A stretch of DNA of 64,000 nucleotides from Burhinus oedicnemus (taxonomy: Eukaryota; Chordata; Aves; Charadriiformes; Burhinidae), in NCBI GenBank assembly GCA_008921705.1, contig VFFE01007128.1, positions 2,269,673 to 2,333,672 of the forward strand, given 5' to 3'. Positions within the stretch are counted from its first letter, which is position 1. Every line of letters begins with the position of its first letter. Both the position numbers and the translations under genes were made by a program. Positions 1-21,900 of this stretch are shown here, piece by piece. The notes beneath the pieces are model-generated. The model searched no databases, had not been told where the DNA came from, and saw only the letters and a program-made list of their open reading frames with translations.

Positions 1-2161
1 TAGAAACTTTTACTTTAATGTGAGGTAATTAGATATGTGTTATTGGGTTGATTGGACTTTTAAAAAGCAGTGGTATAGTTGAAAACACCACAGTTTTTAT
101 CCAAGTAGTCGTGAACGGTTTATTGGTTATTTTAGTGTGGGGTTTTTTGTAATGGCGGTTCCTTTCGTTGTTTAGCTGTACTAAAACTGTTGAGTAGTTC
201 ATGCAGATTTTGGAAATACCCAATACCCCACATGCAAACACATGCAGGTCTTAAAAGAATCTTGAAAGCTGCAGATGTGGAGTACAGGTCAATGTTAGAG
301 ACTCCTCCTTTGTTTTGAGATTCAATATCTGATTTTAGAAATTCTTTTGTGCCATCAAATCTAATGTAGGCGGAAAGGTGTCGTTAGGTGGTGTTGGAAA
401 TTTTAGTCAAAGGCCACAAAAACATTTTATTTCCTTCATGTAGTATTTTAACATGTGTATTTCAGATAGGATTGAAAAATGACCTATAAGTAACATAAAT
501 CATTAAAATCAGATTGTTTTTCACATTATTGAATCTTAAGGTTATTTAAATAATAATTGCATTTATTAATGCCTGTTAAATGCCTGTTTTGTAATCACAT
601 ATTGTACTGTTTCCTTACAAATACTCAGTAAGTTGAAAAGAATGTATTTAGAAAATGTGTGGCAGAATCAACTGGAATAAAGAGAACCAAGTAACAAGGA
701 TTCACCTACATTATTGTCTTCCATAGTCCCATTAAGAAACTTTCTAAAAATCAATGTCAAAATGGCCACAGCAGAATTTCTAACACTTAAAGTTAGCAGC
801 TAGTTTTGTGTTCCTCTAGATTAACTTTCAAAAGAATTAATACAGTAATTCTTTTCCCAAGTTCTTGAGCCTAAATCCTACAAGTGTCTTCTCCAGCAAA
901 ATAAAGCAACAGAACTCAAATTCTTCTGTGTGTATATAACATCAATTACAGCATCGTCTACTTCTCCAACTGCTTTTACTGATTCTGTAAGAAATTTAGC
1001 ATAAAATACATGGTGATCTTATGGAGGGACACAGAGGTTCTGGTTTAAATATTTTCTTCATAACCCGGAAGAAGAGAGATTTATATAAGTCTTTTTACAG
1101 ACAGTGCACAGCACACAGTTTTTTTTATTTATTTATTATGCCTTCCAACATCACTGTAAAGCTGACTGAACAAATAAAGTCATGCATAAGTATCTGATGT
1201 GGGGTTTGTTTTTTTTTTTCCATTCACTGGATCTTGCTCTTACTGGGTCAAAGTTTTAGAGAAGTTGCAAAGTTCTAAAAGCTGAACCAAGTCTAACCGT
1301 TTTTAACTACCATTTATACACATGCTGCTTTTCTTGTCCTAAATATAGTAGCATGCATCTGAAGTACTCAAAAAACCATTAAATAACTGATTATTTGTAG
1401 AAGTCAAAGGTGTCATTATATTTAATCTAACAGTCCTTTCAAGTTTTATAAAAATGTCAAGTCTGTCAGAGACGGTCAGTAAAATTCTTAGCAACTGTAT
1501 TTTTCTGTACAGCCAGACATGGTTAACAATGGTAAAATTCATTTTGCTATAAAGATCTTGAATATTTAAATGTTTGTTGCTCTAAGTTAAACTTTTGCTT
1601 TTTGCAGTCTTAAGTCATGGTCTCTTTTCTCTGCTAATGTTATTTAATGTCAGTTAGGGTAGGAAAAGTTTCTACTTTTTGGATCTTTTCAGTAACAGTT
1701 ACTGAGCTGATTGTTCTTTAAAAAAATTTTAAAATACCTACACACTTCCAAAAAATACCTGATACTTTATATAGCAATGTAATCCTTTCTGTAGTGCTTT
1801 TGGAAAAGGTGAATAGTTTTCATTCAGAAAAAAACATTTCTATTCTAGCCTTCTACCTTTATTTAAATTTGACATTTTCCTGTCCAATTTTTCTCCTATT
1901 CATTTCCTCTCATGCCCTTTTTTATTGGAGAATGTGTTTCTTAGTTGGAAAGGAGGCTCAAAAAGGTTAAACATCTTGTTGCCTTATGATTAATGCTTGT
2001 CATCCAATGCAATGCTTTTAGTAAATTTACTTGATTACTCTGCTTCTTTCTCTTTGCTAAAATGTCATTTACAAAAGCCAGTCAAAAGTGCTTTAGTTGT
2101 AGAAGAATGCCTATTCAGTGCGATGGCTTGACTTCCCTGGCTTTTGGTTTTTTTCCTGCAG
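1..2161 (+). other. TRPC1 intron (partial)
   Basis: AT-rich. I looked for the preceding TRPC1 exon (expected to encode the S2 segment ending LILWIIG) and did not find it, so it lies further left. No repeat family recognised. Confidence 0.7.
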
Positions 2162-10713
<8,552 letters not shown>

Positions 10714-12460
10714 GGCCTAACTTTTAAAGGAAAAGTGTATACTTTTCGATACCTGTAGGTGAAAGTGTTGACCTAATTCTGTTGCCAGACCAAATAGAAA
10801 AGAAGATTATTGCACAATAATACATTTGAAAATGCATTTGCATGAGTTGCAGCTAGATGCTGAAGTGGTGGAAATAAATGCAAAAACAGATATAGTAATT
10901 TTCTTAAACTCTTAATCTTGGTGTGTATATAAAATTTGTATATAGGATTTTTTTAAATGTTCCTCAGACTGTGGCTGTCAGGTGTCAGAGCTTCATAACT
11001 AGCACAATGTGTTTATTTCATCTATTTTTGCTGTTTGTTCCTTTTTGATACTTGTTTTTCAAGTTGTGGGAGAAGATAGGCTTTTTAAAAGAAAAATCCA
11101 GCCTATGTTTATTTTTAATAGAAAAGTCAGATATAGAATAATAGAAAATTTCCAGCACAGTTGGAAATTATGTTTGACTGTAGGTTACAGTGCATGCAAA
11201 GACTGCATGGCTCTGAAAGAGGCAGTTCTAGTGCCAAGTTTTGTATGTTAACATTGACTGTATACTCACGTTTATAGAATACAGAAAATCAAATCATCAG
11301 GACCCTTCCCTTTCGTGGAAACATTGATATTTCAACTCAGAATAGACCAACCATTTCTTGAATGTTTATGGTTATATGTAAGACAATCAACTCCTGCTTG
11401 GATTTTTCAGCTGTGCCTCAAAAGTACATTTTACTGTACATGTTAAGATTGGGAACAGAATTTTAAAACTAACTTGTGAACATTTAATGTTTAATATCTT
11501 ATTTTTAAAATCTGGATGATAAATTATTTGAATTATTAAAACCTGTGATTTAACAAAAATGAGGTGGAGCACGTGGGTGCTATTGTTTGCAATGCTGAAC
11601 AATTCCTGTGTACACTGTACACTTCTTTCTGTGAGAACATCCATTGTATCTGGTTATTGGACAGATGTAGTTTAGAAGGGCCTGCTTTAGACAGGTTCTA
11701 CATCTCCTACTTGTCTTTCATTTTTCCTTTTTTTATCACAGTTGTTGCCAAGCTAAACGTGGGGGTTTTTTGGTTTGTTTTTTTTTTTTTTTGTCAGGAA
11801 TACTATGTTTTGTGAAAACAACATGTGATTTGACTTTGCTTACAATGGAAAGTAAGGGCTTTGTGGATTTTCTATGCTAGAGGGTCCTGTATGGCTTTAT
11901 ATGCTTATATATAATTCAAGCTGACAAATTGTAATTGAGAAATGTGAGATTCCTGTATTTTTAATTACAAAATAAGTATATTTATGACAGCTAAAGGATT
12001 GATTGACAATTTTACTGTTACGATGGTGCTCTTCTAAAATGGTCTTATGTCCAGAAGGCGCAGGTAGCCGTAGTGGTCTTTGACTACAGTTGATTTTGGG
12101 AGGTTGATAGAGTGGAGGCTTACATGAATGTTTACTCTTTTGAAGGAATTCTTATAAAACTCTTTCTTGTAAAGGTAATATATTTTGTGTACTATGAAAT
12201 TATGTATATCTGAACAAGGGTTTAATACTCTGCTTCCAGAAATCTTACAGTATAGAGGTATTCTGATAAGTTTGTTGGCTTTTCATGTGAATAAGAAGCT
12301 AACCTCTTGTGTTCAAAGCAAAGAGCATCACTGAATTTTGTATTTGGATTCAGATGTCATGTTTGAATAAAACACCAACATAAGAACTATGTGCTGTGTA
12401 TGTTGTGTACATCCAAGAAAGGAAGCAGACAAATAAAAGCGCCTTGAAAAATGTGGTTGT
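10714..12460 (+). other. TRPC1: TRPC1 3' untranslated region (approximate)
   Basis: AT-rich sequence after the TAA stop with no extended coding frame. It contains U-rich stretches and AATAAA motifs at ~10,873, 12,366 and 12,432. The last is followed by a GT-rich element, so the 3' end is drawn about 12,455. Short open frames inside it are treated as chance. Confidence 0.6.
12366..12437 (+). terminator. Tandem poly(A) signals, putative TRPC1 3' end
   Basis: AATAAA at 12366-12371 and again at 12432-12437. The second is followed within ~25 bases by a tgtggttgtatg GT-rich element typical of cleavage-factor binding. Further AATAAA motifs at ~13,335 and ~14,015 could serve longer isoforms. Confidence 0.55.
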
Positions 12461-15344
12461 ATGAATATTAGTCATGTTTTAAACACTTTATATCAGCTAC
12501 CATATTGAAAGTAGTGTCTTTGTCAGGTTAAGATAGTAAGTTTAAGGAAGGTAGCTGGTATTAATGTGTTATTACCTTCTTTCCTTGTGGAACCATCCTG
12601 TTAACTTTAAGGTCGTTTAAATGGCTTCATGCAGTGCCGTGAAGTGGTACCTGAGCTAGTTCCAAATAAGCTCGATTGAATTCTAGATGCGGTGTTAGCT
12701 GCTTGGCACTTGGCTCCTGCCAATTAGTTCTTCTAGGAAGCTGGGTGTGTTTATCTGGATGAAGCAGCATGCTAATGTAGCTACTTCTAATTGCTTTTCA
12801 TGTGTTAAGTAGAGTCACTCAGAGCTGGCTTGGTCATTGTCACGTGGCACTGTGTTCTACAGTGTAGACGTGTCCTTAGGAAGAACTGTCTTATTTCAAG
12901 GCACTTTTGGGGGGTTGGGATTAGATCTGGGGGTTGCAGAGTTTTTATTTGTCCCTGAAATACCTTCATGTAAAGTGACAGATACCAGAGAGAGAGGTTT
13001 GTTCTCTGTAGTACCTTAGTTGTATGACACTCTGCATCTCTGCCTTGTTTGAAAGCTGTTGCAGTCTTCCTATCTACTTGGCTACTAATCAGTACAGAGT
13101 GCTTGGTATTATTTAGTGACTCGTCATATCGTTTAGATTTTCCTAGTTTACATGTATTAAACACGCTATTGCTTTCTCATTTGGCAATTTAATACTGACT
13201 GTTCTAGAAACAGACTGCAGATGTTAGGGCTCCGAGATTTCCCTTATGCACACACTCACAGAACAGTGCTGGACATGCACAGAGACAAAATTTTAGGTGC
13301 CTGTGATACTTCTTTAAACTGGGACATCAAAAGAAATAAAAGGTTGGAGAAGCTGGAGTTTACTTGGCTATAGGATTCAGAATATCTTTGCACAAGTTTT
13401 AGTGCAAATCATGGAAGGACTAAGTGGTTTTTTTGAGACTATGGAAAAATGTTGATTTCTTTCCTTTCACGTTAATGTCTCTTTTCTCTTAAAGCTAACT
13501 GCCTTGATAAATGAAAAATGGAGATGGAAATTTTCATGCTACTTCCACTTGCAACAGAAAGGTAAAAACTATTCATTACTGAAAGTCAGCTTACTTTGTT
13601 CTCTTGCTGAACTATAGTTGCGATTATTATTTCAGTTGAAATTATTTCAGAAATCATATTGTGGTTAGATAATTTTGATTGTTTGGTTGCAGGTTGGATT
13701 TTAAATGTCTGAAGTTTGCAGTCGCTACATCTGTTTTTACAAACTTGTAATAGTTATTACCTGTGTTTTGTAACTGATTCTTACTTGAGAAAAAATGGCA
13801 CTCTCCGTGTTGTTTTCTAAGTCCTGGCTCCTGTTCCCTGTTGCAGGGCTACTGCTGTCAGTACTTTGATTTGAGAAAGAAACTGGTCTAAAGGGAGTGC
13901 TGAGAAGAGCAGGCAGGATCTTTCCCTGCCTACCGTTTGGGAGAGGAGGAGCAGGCTGCCAGACTCTTCTTGGCTCACTGAAAAAAGTTGTGTGACACAT
14001 GGTCATGTCATCATAAATAAAAATAGATTATGCGCAGACAGTTCTGAGCATGATTTCCACATTGCTTCTCTCTAGCCTGCCGCTGAGAAATGTGGAGAGC
14101 ACCGTGCATAAATCCCCTTAATCTGCATAGGAATCAATACTGGAAAATTAAAATTACAATTTAAAATCCTTAAAATTACAAAATTACACCTGCTTTGCAA
14201 ACAAACATTGCTGTCATTTCCATAGAGAAATGGTTTGCTTTAGTCAGTAAGGTAAAAGCATAGCAATCTGTGCAGTGTGGCTACCGCACTGAGCTGTTCC
14301 ATTAAGTACCTTTGGGCCTCCCTCTGATTCTTTTGTCTCCTGCCTGGCTACCCATTAAGTCTTCGGAACACACGTTGCTGTGCTACTGAGCTGCACGGTG
14401 TGTGGCAGCACCTCTTGGCATCACGTATGAGAATCAATAACTGAAGAAGAATGGCAATCCACATTCCGCTACTGAAATAAGCAATGAGTACTTCAAATAA
14501 GGACTCTGTATTTCATCACAGTTTCCTGCCCGTGGTTACAGATTATCAAAAGAACTCTGCTACGGTATTTATATATGAGGAAAACAGGTACTTAAAGGCA
14601 TCTTAGATTTTGTACCATCCACATAGTTTTTAGTAGTGTTCAAGTTTTACCCAGTTTGAAAAGCATGTATTTCATATCTGCTTTTGACCAAAATGTTCTT
14701 CAACTTCTCACTATTAATCTTTACCTATAATCTGTTTCTATTCCCCCATCTTTGGTTATAGCTTTTCGGTTTCAGAGTAACAACACACAGACCTGACAAA
14801 GACCTCTTCACATCATAACACTGCCTAACTACTTCCAGTCTGTTCCTTCTCTTATTCTCAAAATAGCTACTTGTTCAACCTTTTGCATATAGGAATGAAA
14901 TACATTAGACAGATATGCTCCTATTTACACTACTGGTGCCAGACTGAGCATTGCTCTATTGTCTGTCCTTTCACAGTAGAGACAAAAATTTAAACTATTT
15001 GCATGTGTACTTTACCACCACTAAATTAACACTTACCTTAGTTCTCCCTAATTACCTTACGGAACTTAATAGTTACATTTTCTAACTAGAATACAGTCAT
15101 CAGCAGAGAAAAGCATGGTGCTATTTTACAGTTGTCTAATTCTTTGAAGAGTAAATCCAGTTCCTATTCAAACCAACGATTCACTGACTTCAGTGGAAAA
15201 AAAACAGGCCCTTAATCAGCAAGGAAGTGTACTGTCAGTCATACTATGCAAGACCCAAACCATCAAAAGCATGTAAATGATAAAAAAAGAGTTTCTGTGT
15301 TTAGCCTACTCTGCTTTATACATAATGAATAACTAGTTGGTATA
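12461..15344. other. Intergenic gap between convergent TRPC1 and PCOLCE2
   Basis: About 2.9 kb with no recognised gene. Extra AATAAA motifs at ~13,335 and ~14,015 mean that a long TRPC1 3' UTR could fill part of it. Confidence 0.6.
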
Positions 15345-15784
15345 TGATTTAATCTTAAAATATTTTATTAAGCACAGATAATAATGCAGAAATCCATGTA
15401 ATAAAACAACTTCAGAGAAAAAGCTAAGTTAAAATGAGTTACTATAAATATTGCACTTAGAATTCTTATTTTACATACACAACTCCTTAAAAAATTGGAC
15501 AATTATAAATTAACAGCTTCCAAGTAATTGGAATTTGGTATGTTTGAGATCAGATGGCTGTGCTGCAAATCTTCAGCTTTAAGACTTAGGAGGATCTGTT
15601 CTCATCTTGGTAGGTACGTGTAATGGATACCACTTTGTGCCAGGGTATGCTTAGGTGTGTGGGAGGGAAGAACGGGTGAGCATCATCTTAGTGTTGACAT
15701 TGTGTCAGTTGTATTTTCATGACTTATACTAAGTGAAAATTATTTTTCAAGAGAGATGATAGAATGCAGCTGCAGAGTTTAGTT
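15345..15784 (-). other. PCOLCE2: PCOLCE2 3' untranslated region (approximate)
   Basis: About 440 bases from the stop codon to a minus-strand AATAAA at 15369-15364. AT-rich and without an extended reading frame. The exact cleavage point is inferred. Confidence 0.55.
15364..15369 (-). terminator. Poly(A) signal for PCOLCE2
   Basis: TTTATT on the plus strand is AATAAA on the minus strand, about 415 bases past the PCOLCE2 stop. It is the first canonical hexamer I noticed there. Confidence 0.55.
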
Positions 15785-15915
15785 TTAACATGTTTTGTTT
15801 TTCAAGGCATTTAGGATCTTTGAGTTCTTAGTCTTAAAACTCATGACAAAGCTGTTGGGAAAGACTTTGCCTCTACCATCTTCTTCTACCTGGCCCATGA
15901 TGATGTAGTTTAAAC
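15785..15915 (-). CDS. PCOLCE2: PCOLCE2 exon 9, NTR C-terminus and stop
   Basis: Completes Gly376, then [20 protein letters not shown] to ALKNKTC and TAA (15787-15785). The acceptor is tttgtag. The terminal Cys pairs within the NTR fold in this family. Confidence 0.97.
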
Positions 15916-18900
15916 CTACAAAGGAGAGCACACAATTACAAGACAGAAATCTGGAACGTAATTTGGTAAGTATAGTTCTTTATCTGTAGTCTCTATTTGT
16001 TTGCACTGTTACAAATGACTTCTAACATTTTTTTTTTCTTCCTACCTAAAGCCTATACTTCCGTACCCACCTTTTGCCATGCTTGTTAAACAATAAAGTA
16101 CAGTTATGGAAAAATCAAGTGGATAGATAGCTAAGTGTCTACTACATACTTAGATACATAGGAGATACTCATTAAATGTAGACTCTCAAATGAGCCTGAA
16201 AGACATTAGAAATGTAGTATAAACACTGGATAATTTAGCTACTAACACCCAAAGTACAACATGTCTCATTCATTTTGGATATTTTCTCATTTGTTCAGCC
16301 TGTGGGATAATGCACTTAAGTCTTTTCATTCCCTTTTTCTCCCCCGAAGATACAAACATTTTCTAGATATATAGAGAGGCAGTCAGGCAAGCAAGGTTGG
16401 TTTCATGTGTGATAAGCCCTGGCTTTGGAGAAATCTGATGGATTTGCATGTTTTTAGTGGCTTAGAAGGGTTAGGGGTTTGCAAGGCCTTAGGCTGGAAG
16501 GAGTGGTGTTACAGGGGTATAAACAGAAAAGTTTAGTTATTCAGTAATGGCTATTCAATAATTCATGGTGATTTAGGATGAGAAACAAAATGTGGTTTGG
16601 AGGCAGCAGGATTGTCTGCCTAAAAGGAGACAATTTGTTCTATCAAGGATATTATTACGTCTCCCAGACAGGTGTCTAGCTTCCAGAGAACTAAAGGTAA
16701 AAGCAAAAGCTCATTTCTAACAAGGATTTTTCACTTTGGTACTGCCCACTTTGGATTAATATGCTTAAATTCCAGTAGTATCCTGAATGTTATCAGGGTT
16801 TTTTTGATGCATATTAAATTATTTTGACTATTTCCTGTTACGGTTCCATTTATGTTCTGTTCTACCTGCTTACTCAGGAGGCAGAGCTGAAAACTTTTCT
16901 TTTTTTACTTAGTTACTTCAGTGAAACATAGTCTCAGTATTTCTTCTAACCCCACATAGGTAGACCTTGTTAGATTTAACTGGAAACTATCTTGCTTGAT
17001 GTACGCTGTATAATACTGTTTAAGACAGCTATAGAAGTACTGGCTGTTTGCAGATATAGATTGGGCTTAATATTACTAGTATTTCTATAGTAAAGATGTA
17101 AATGTACACGGGAGAGAAGCAACAGGTAAACATGTTGATTTTTGTCATTTGCTATGACCTGCCGCTCTTCTAGGTTTAGCATGCTGTTGTTTTTCCCTTC
17201 TAAATAACTGTGTATGAAAACTAGCTCCAAAATACATACACGTAAAACCGAAATCTAACTGAGCTTCCTTGGAGAAAACCAAATCAGATTTTACTTTATC
17301 TTACATGGGGTTAAAAAAAAAATAAAAGTTTTTCAAACTCCTTTGTTCTAAGCAAGTCTAATCCTTTATAAGTAAAACTGAAAAATGCAATATAAACCTG
17401 GATAACTAGTTATTTTTATCTTAAATTGATTATAATGTTAGTTGCTGATTATAGAAACAATTACTCTAATTTTACTGATTTTTGTGGTCATATTTCAAAT
17501 AGCAGTTTTCAAAACTGTTGTCTTTTATAAACCCAAAAAGCAGTTATTTTTGTGTACTTACCTCTCCTGATGAGAGGACACTGCTTACATACAACAATAA
17601 TCTTGGCACTCATACTTTTGCCGGCTTGTTGAATTGCTAAATTTCCCTCTTTATATACATTAATGATTGATATTGTTGCATGCAGACTGCCAGCCCGCGT
17701 TATTGCTGTGATTACAGTTCCAGTTATTACTAGAAGAAAAAACATTTGACATATTTCATACATTTTTTGTTATTTTTAGACATAAATTTTGAGGCGTCAT
17801 AAAAAGTGAGTAAGTATATTAGTCCGTAATAAGGAAACAAACAATACTGGAAACAGTTACTAAAAACGTGGGTATCACCTGTAATAGATCACTCACTACT
17901 GACAAATTTTGGTGGTTCCAAATATAGAACTGTTCCTAGAATGTATCTGTCTCTTGCAAGCTCAGTTCTAGATTTTGATAATTGCAATTAAACAGTACAA
18001 CTTGATACTACTTTTAATGACTAATTTTAAAACAGTGGAGAAGTTGAATTGAAAACATTCTAGCCAAAAGCTGAATTCCCAGTGCTGTTACACTCTCAAA
18101 TGAGTAGCAGGGAACAGTTAATACCCTAGGAGCTAGATTTTGATCTGTCTGAGGCCTGATACTGATACCAGTTTGCCCATTTCAGCTAAATTTAGACTAC
18201 AGATTAGACTACCATACCTCCCAAAGACCTCTCAGTATGAAAATTAAGATATAATTTTTTTTTCCTAGGATGACTAGATTAACTTGTAGGCCATCTTTAT
18301 TTATCCAAAGGGAATGGTAAATGGTATTAGCAATCTTTTTCTTCTCAGATCACCTTTTGTAAATAAGCTATTCTATCCTAGGATCAATTAGATCTTCAGT
18401 TATCAAATATGACCAACCAGATTTATTTTACAAATCTGCATAATCCACATTTTGGGTTAGGCATTTGTAAATTTGCACATTATCTGCCTCTAATCAAGAA
18501 CTTTTAATTAAATGGGAATGTTCAAGCAAAAGAGAACTGTGGATGTTAAAATGCTGGTTAATGCAGTTATATTTCTAGAAACAATAAAAATGAAATGCAT
18601 GATGAAAGAGAAATAGGTCTTATTTTCTAAATTCATAAAGTCAGCAAATAAACTTGGAATAAATCGTATTCTACAATGAGCACACTTCCTGTTCTTACCT
18701 TAGGATACATTTGCATTTACAGTAGCATATAAAGTATTTTTACTCTTACTCCTGCCATGGAAACGACTGAAAAATTTCAAGTATTTGACAAAAGGTGAGA
18801 GTGAATGTGATTTATTATCCTGATGCTAGAGGAAAAAGAACAAGTTTTATATAGTGTTACTTAACATCAGCCACAAGAGCTGAGGTGTGCTCAGTAAGAG

Positions 18901-21900
18901 GAGACTTTTTTTTTTTTTTCTTTCCCCCTTCTCTACCTGCTCCTGCTTCTTTTGGTCTTGGGCCAGTCTATACTGGTTGCAAATTAAAACAGGCTGGTGG
19001 TCAAGAGTGGTAAGGGGTTGTGCTGCAGTGACTCCATTCTGCTGTAGGGTACAGCCACAGCGCTCAGCTGTTTTTCTAGTGAAATGATGCAAAGCTGCCC
19101 CCACTTTCCTGAAACAGCAGATTTCCTCTGATCTCATGGGATTAGCCACAAAATTAGAGTTAGATTAAAACAAACGAACAAAAAGTGGTGGTGTGGAGGG
19201 GAAAGTTGTCCCATCAAATTTTTAGGCATGTTATAGGGGATTTGAAAAGCTTCCAGTATTAATATGGGAAAATACTTTGAGACATAACTGAGTAAATCAG
19301 CAGTGACAATGCCATCCAAATATACAGCAGATGCTGTTTTTCCTGAGTGATTTGTGTCTGTGCACGGAAAGCAGTGCTTGTCAGCTTTCATGCCTTCTAA
19401 TTTCTTTTAAAAATATTTTAGAAGTCTATAAACTGAATTGTGGAATAGTCAGCAGGTACAGCATAAAAATGTGCATTGCCTGGTTAGACAAATGAGATGA
19501 TGATACAGTAATTGAATCAGTATTTCCCTGTAGGAGGTTGTCTTACATTGTCATTTGCTTTTCAGATTGAGAGAGTATGTTTGTTTCAGACGTATGTGCA
19601 GTGCCTTTTTCAGAATATCTCCAAGAATGTACTGACTAAAACACAGAGAGTAATGTCAGATACACACATAAGATGGTACAGAGATACGGCCTATATATTA
19701 GTGAGAACTCAGAAGTACATCTAGTAAAAGTCCTATGAGTTTAAAAATACAGTGCCAAGTGAATAATTAAAGAAACTTTGCTTACTTACCAAAGTTGCTT
19801 GAACAGTAATTGCTTTCGAGAGTCCCGCTCCTCTTACACTTTTGCTGGCACAGGGCAACTGTTGGTTTCACAACTTTTTGAAGAGAAAAAAGTAAATTGA
19901 AATGAGGAATTTGATACAAATGCAAAAAGGTATGGTTAAAAAAAAAAAAAAGGGAAGAAAGATGAATAATCCTGATGTGTACATTATGTAGATCTGGTAT
20001 TGCAAGGGATGAACACCACAATAACTCTGCCATCACCTCCAATCATCATCTTTTCACATGTCTCAGCTACGTTATCTGTTCTAATGACCTTATAAAATGG
20101 GATGTTACAGAAAATTCACATTTGATTGCAGTGTGATCTTACATATTTAACTTGTTTAATGTTGTCGCCTATTGCCATACAGCCCTAGTAGTACACTTAA
20201 AAGTACCACAACATTATATTACAGTAACTCTACAGAGACAGGGGATGGCCTTTTATTTGAAACTACTGTACTGTGATGGTAGAGATCAGAGTTCAAATTC
20301 CTGACTTTTTTTTCTAAATTTTTCACATAGCTTCATGACATGTAGTACTGTATAATTTTTAATGATGACATTTTGAAGTACAACATAGTGTTTGAAGTAT
20401 CTATTTAATATTAGGGGTTGATATTTCCTTTCTGAAACAGAATGCTTTGTTTATAAAGAAGTGAATACAGTTTGGGTTTTTTTCCTCCTTGGGTGGATGT
20501 TAATAGCCTTTGTACTTTACTCAGCTAAGCTTTTCTATGTAACGTGTTGGGATGCAGTATTTTTAAGGCTTTTACGTCCTTTTCAAATTTGTTTGGAATT
20601 GGTGAATGATATCATATTTATTGGAAACATGGAGCTGAGACTGACAGATTAAAAAAACCCATACCCTTACATAACCCTAATTTCCAGAAAAAACTAAATT
20701 AGTTATGAAGAACATCTTTGTGGTTTTTTTATTTCCTTTAGAATGGAGCATTTTGCAGAAGTTTTATCCAGCCTATACTTTCTGAAAAAGAACTTCTGAC
20801 TAATTTTCCAATCAGTAATTCACACTTGTACTTGTCTTTTAATTGAATGAATTGGTTATTTTTTAAATTTTGCAAGTTTCTGAAGTTCAACTGAATGGCA
20901 TTAAAATTACTTTGTCTTCAGTGTTATGCCCATGAGTGCTAGAATATCTGCCTACTCATTGTTCTGTCTTTCAAATCCAAAGTTTAAAAATTGGACACCA
21001 TATTTCTAATTGATTTAGGGTTGTTTGGTTTTGTTTTTTCTGGGTTTTGGGTTTTTTTTTCTTCAGTCTTCACATAATTGATATTCAGTGAGACTCTTCA
21101 GAAAGTTAAATGCCTCTCACAGGGTAAAGTGTTCTGAAGAGCAAGTTACTATGTCTATGGAGGCATATCTAGTCATGTTCTACATGATGTAGCCTCAGTC
21201 CTACTGTCAGATCTACATGGTCATGGGAGTGAAACTCCCACTGCCATCACTTCTGCTGCCTTGATGTGTCTGCATAGTTCTTTTCAACCAGTGTGTATTT
21301 CTAGAAGTATTTTTAATTATATGCTAGTTGCTTTTTATAAAGTGACTTCTTTGTAGAATACAATGTAGAAATAATACACTACATTCAGCTCCTAGAACTT
21401 CAAACTAAATGATAATTTTTCAAATTATTATTTTAAATTACAGTTAGTGCTTGGTGGGTTGCCATGCCATTTAGTTTTCCTGTCTCACAGTGGCAGTTGC
21501 TAGGTCAGGCAAGTGCCTCCCATCTCAATGCTACGTGCAGCACAACAAAAACCAAGAATTCAATGTTCCTTGAGTCTTTCAATTCAGTGTCCATAATAGA
21601 AGGATAAGAACTGTAGCAGGTAGATGAGTCACAGGTGCATACCAGTATGGTAGGTGCCAAAAACGTATTGAGGTCCTCTGATTTTTCTAAATTTAAAACT
21701 GGGATTATGCATTACAAAATATTCTTGTTTGGTCCTCTCAGGTTTTTTGTTTTGTTTTGGTTTGGGGTTTTTTTTTGGTTTTTTTTTTTGTTTTTTTTTT
21801 TTTTGTTTTTTTTTTTTTTTTTTTTTTTTGGTGCTAACACTTCAAGTTTTACTTTTGAGTTTAGTAGTTTGGTTGGTGACTAACTTTGCTATGATTTGTC

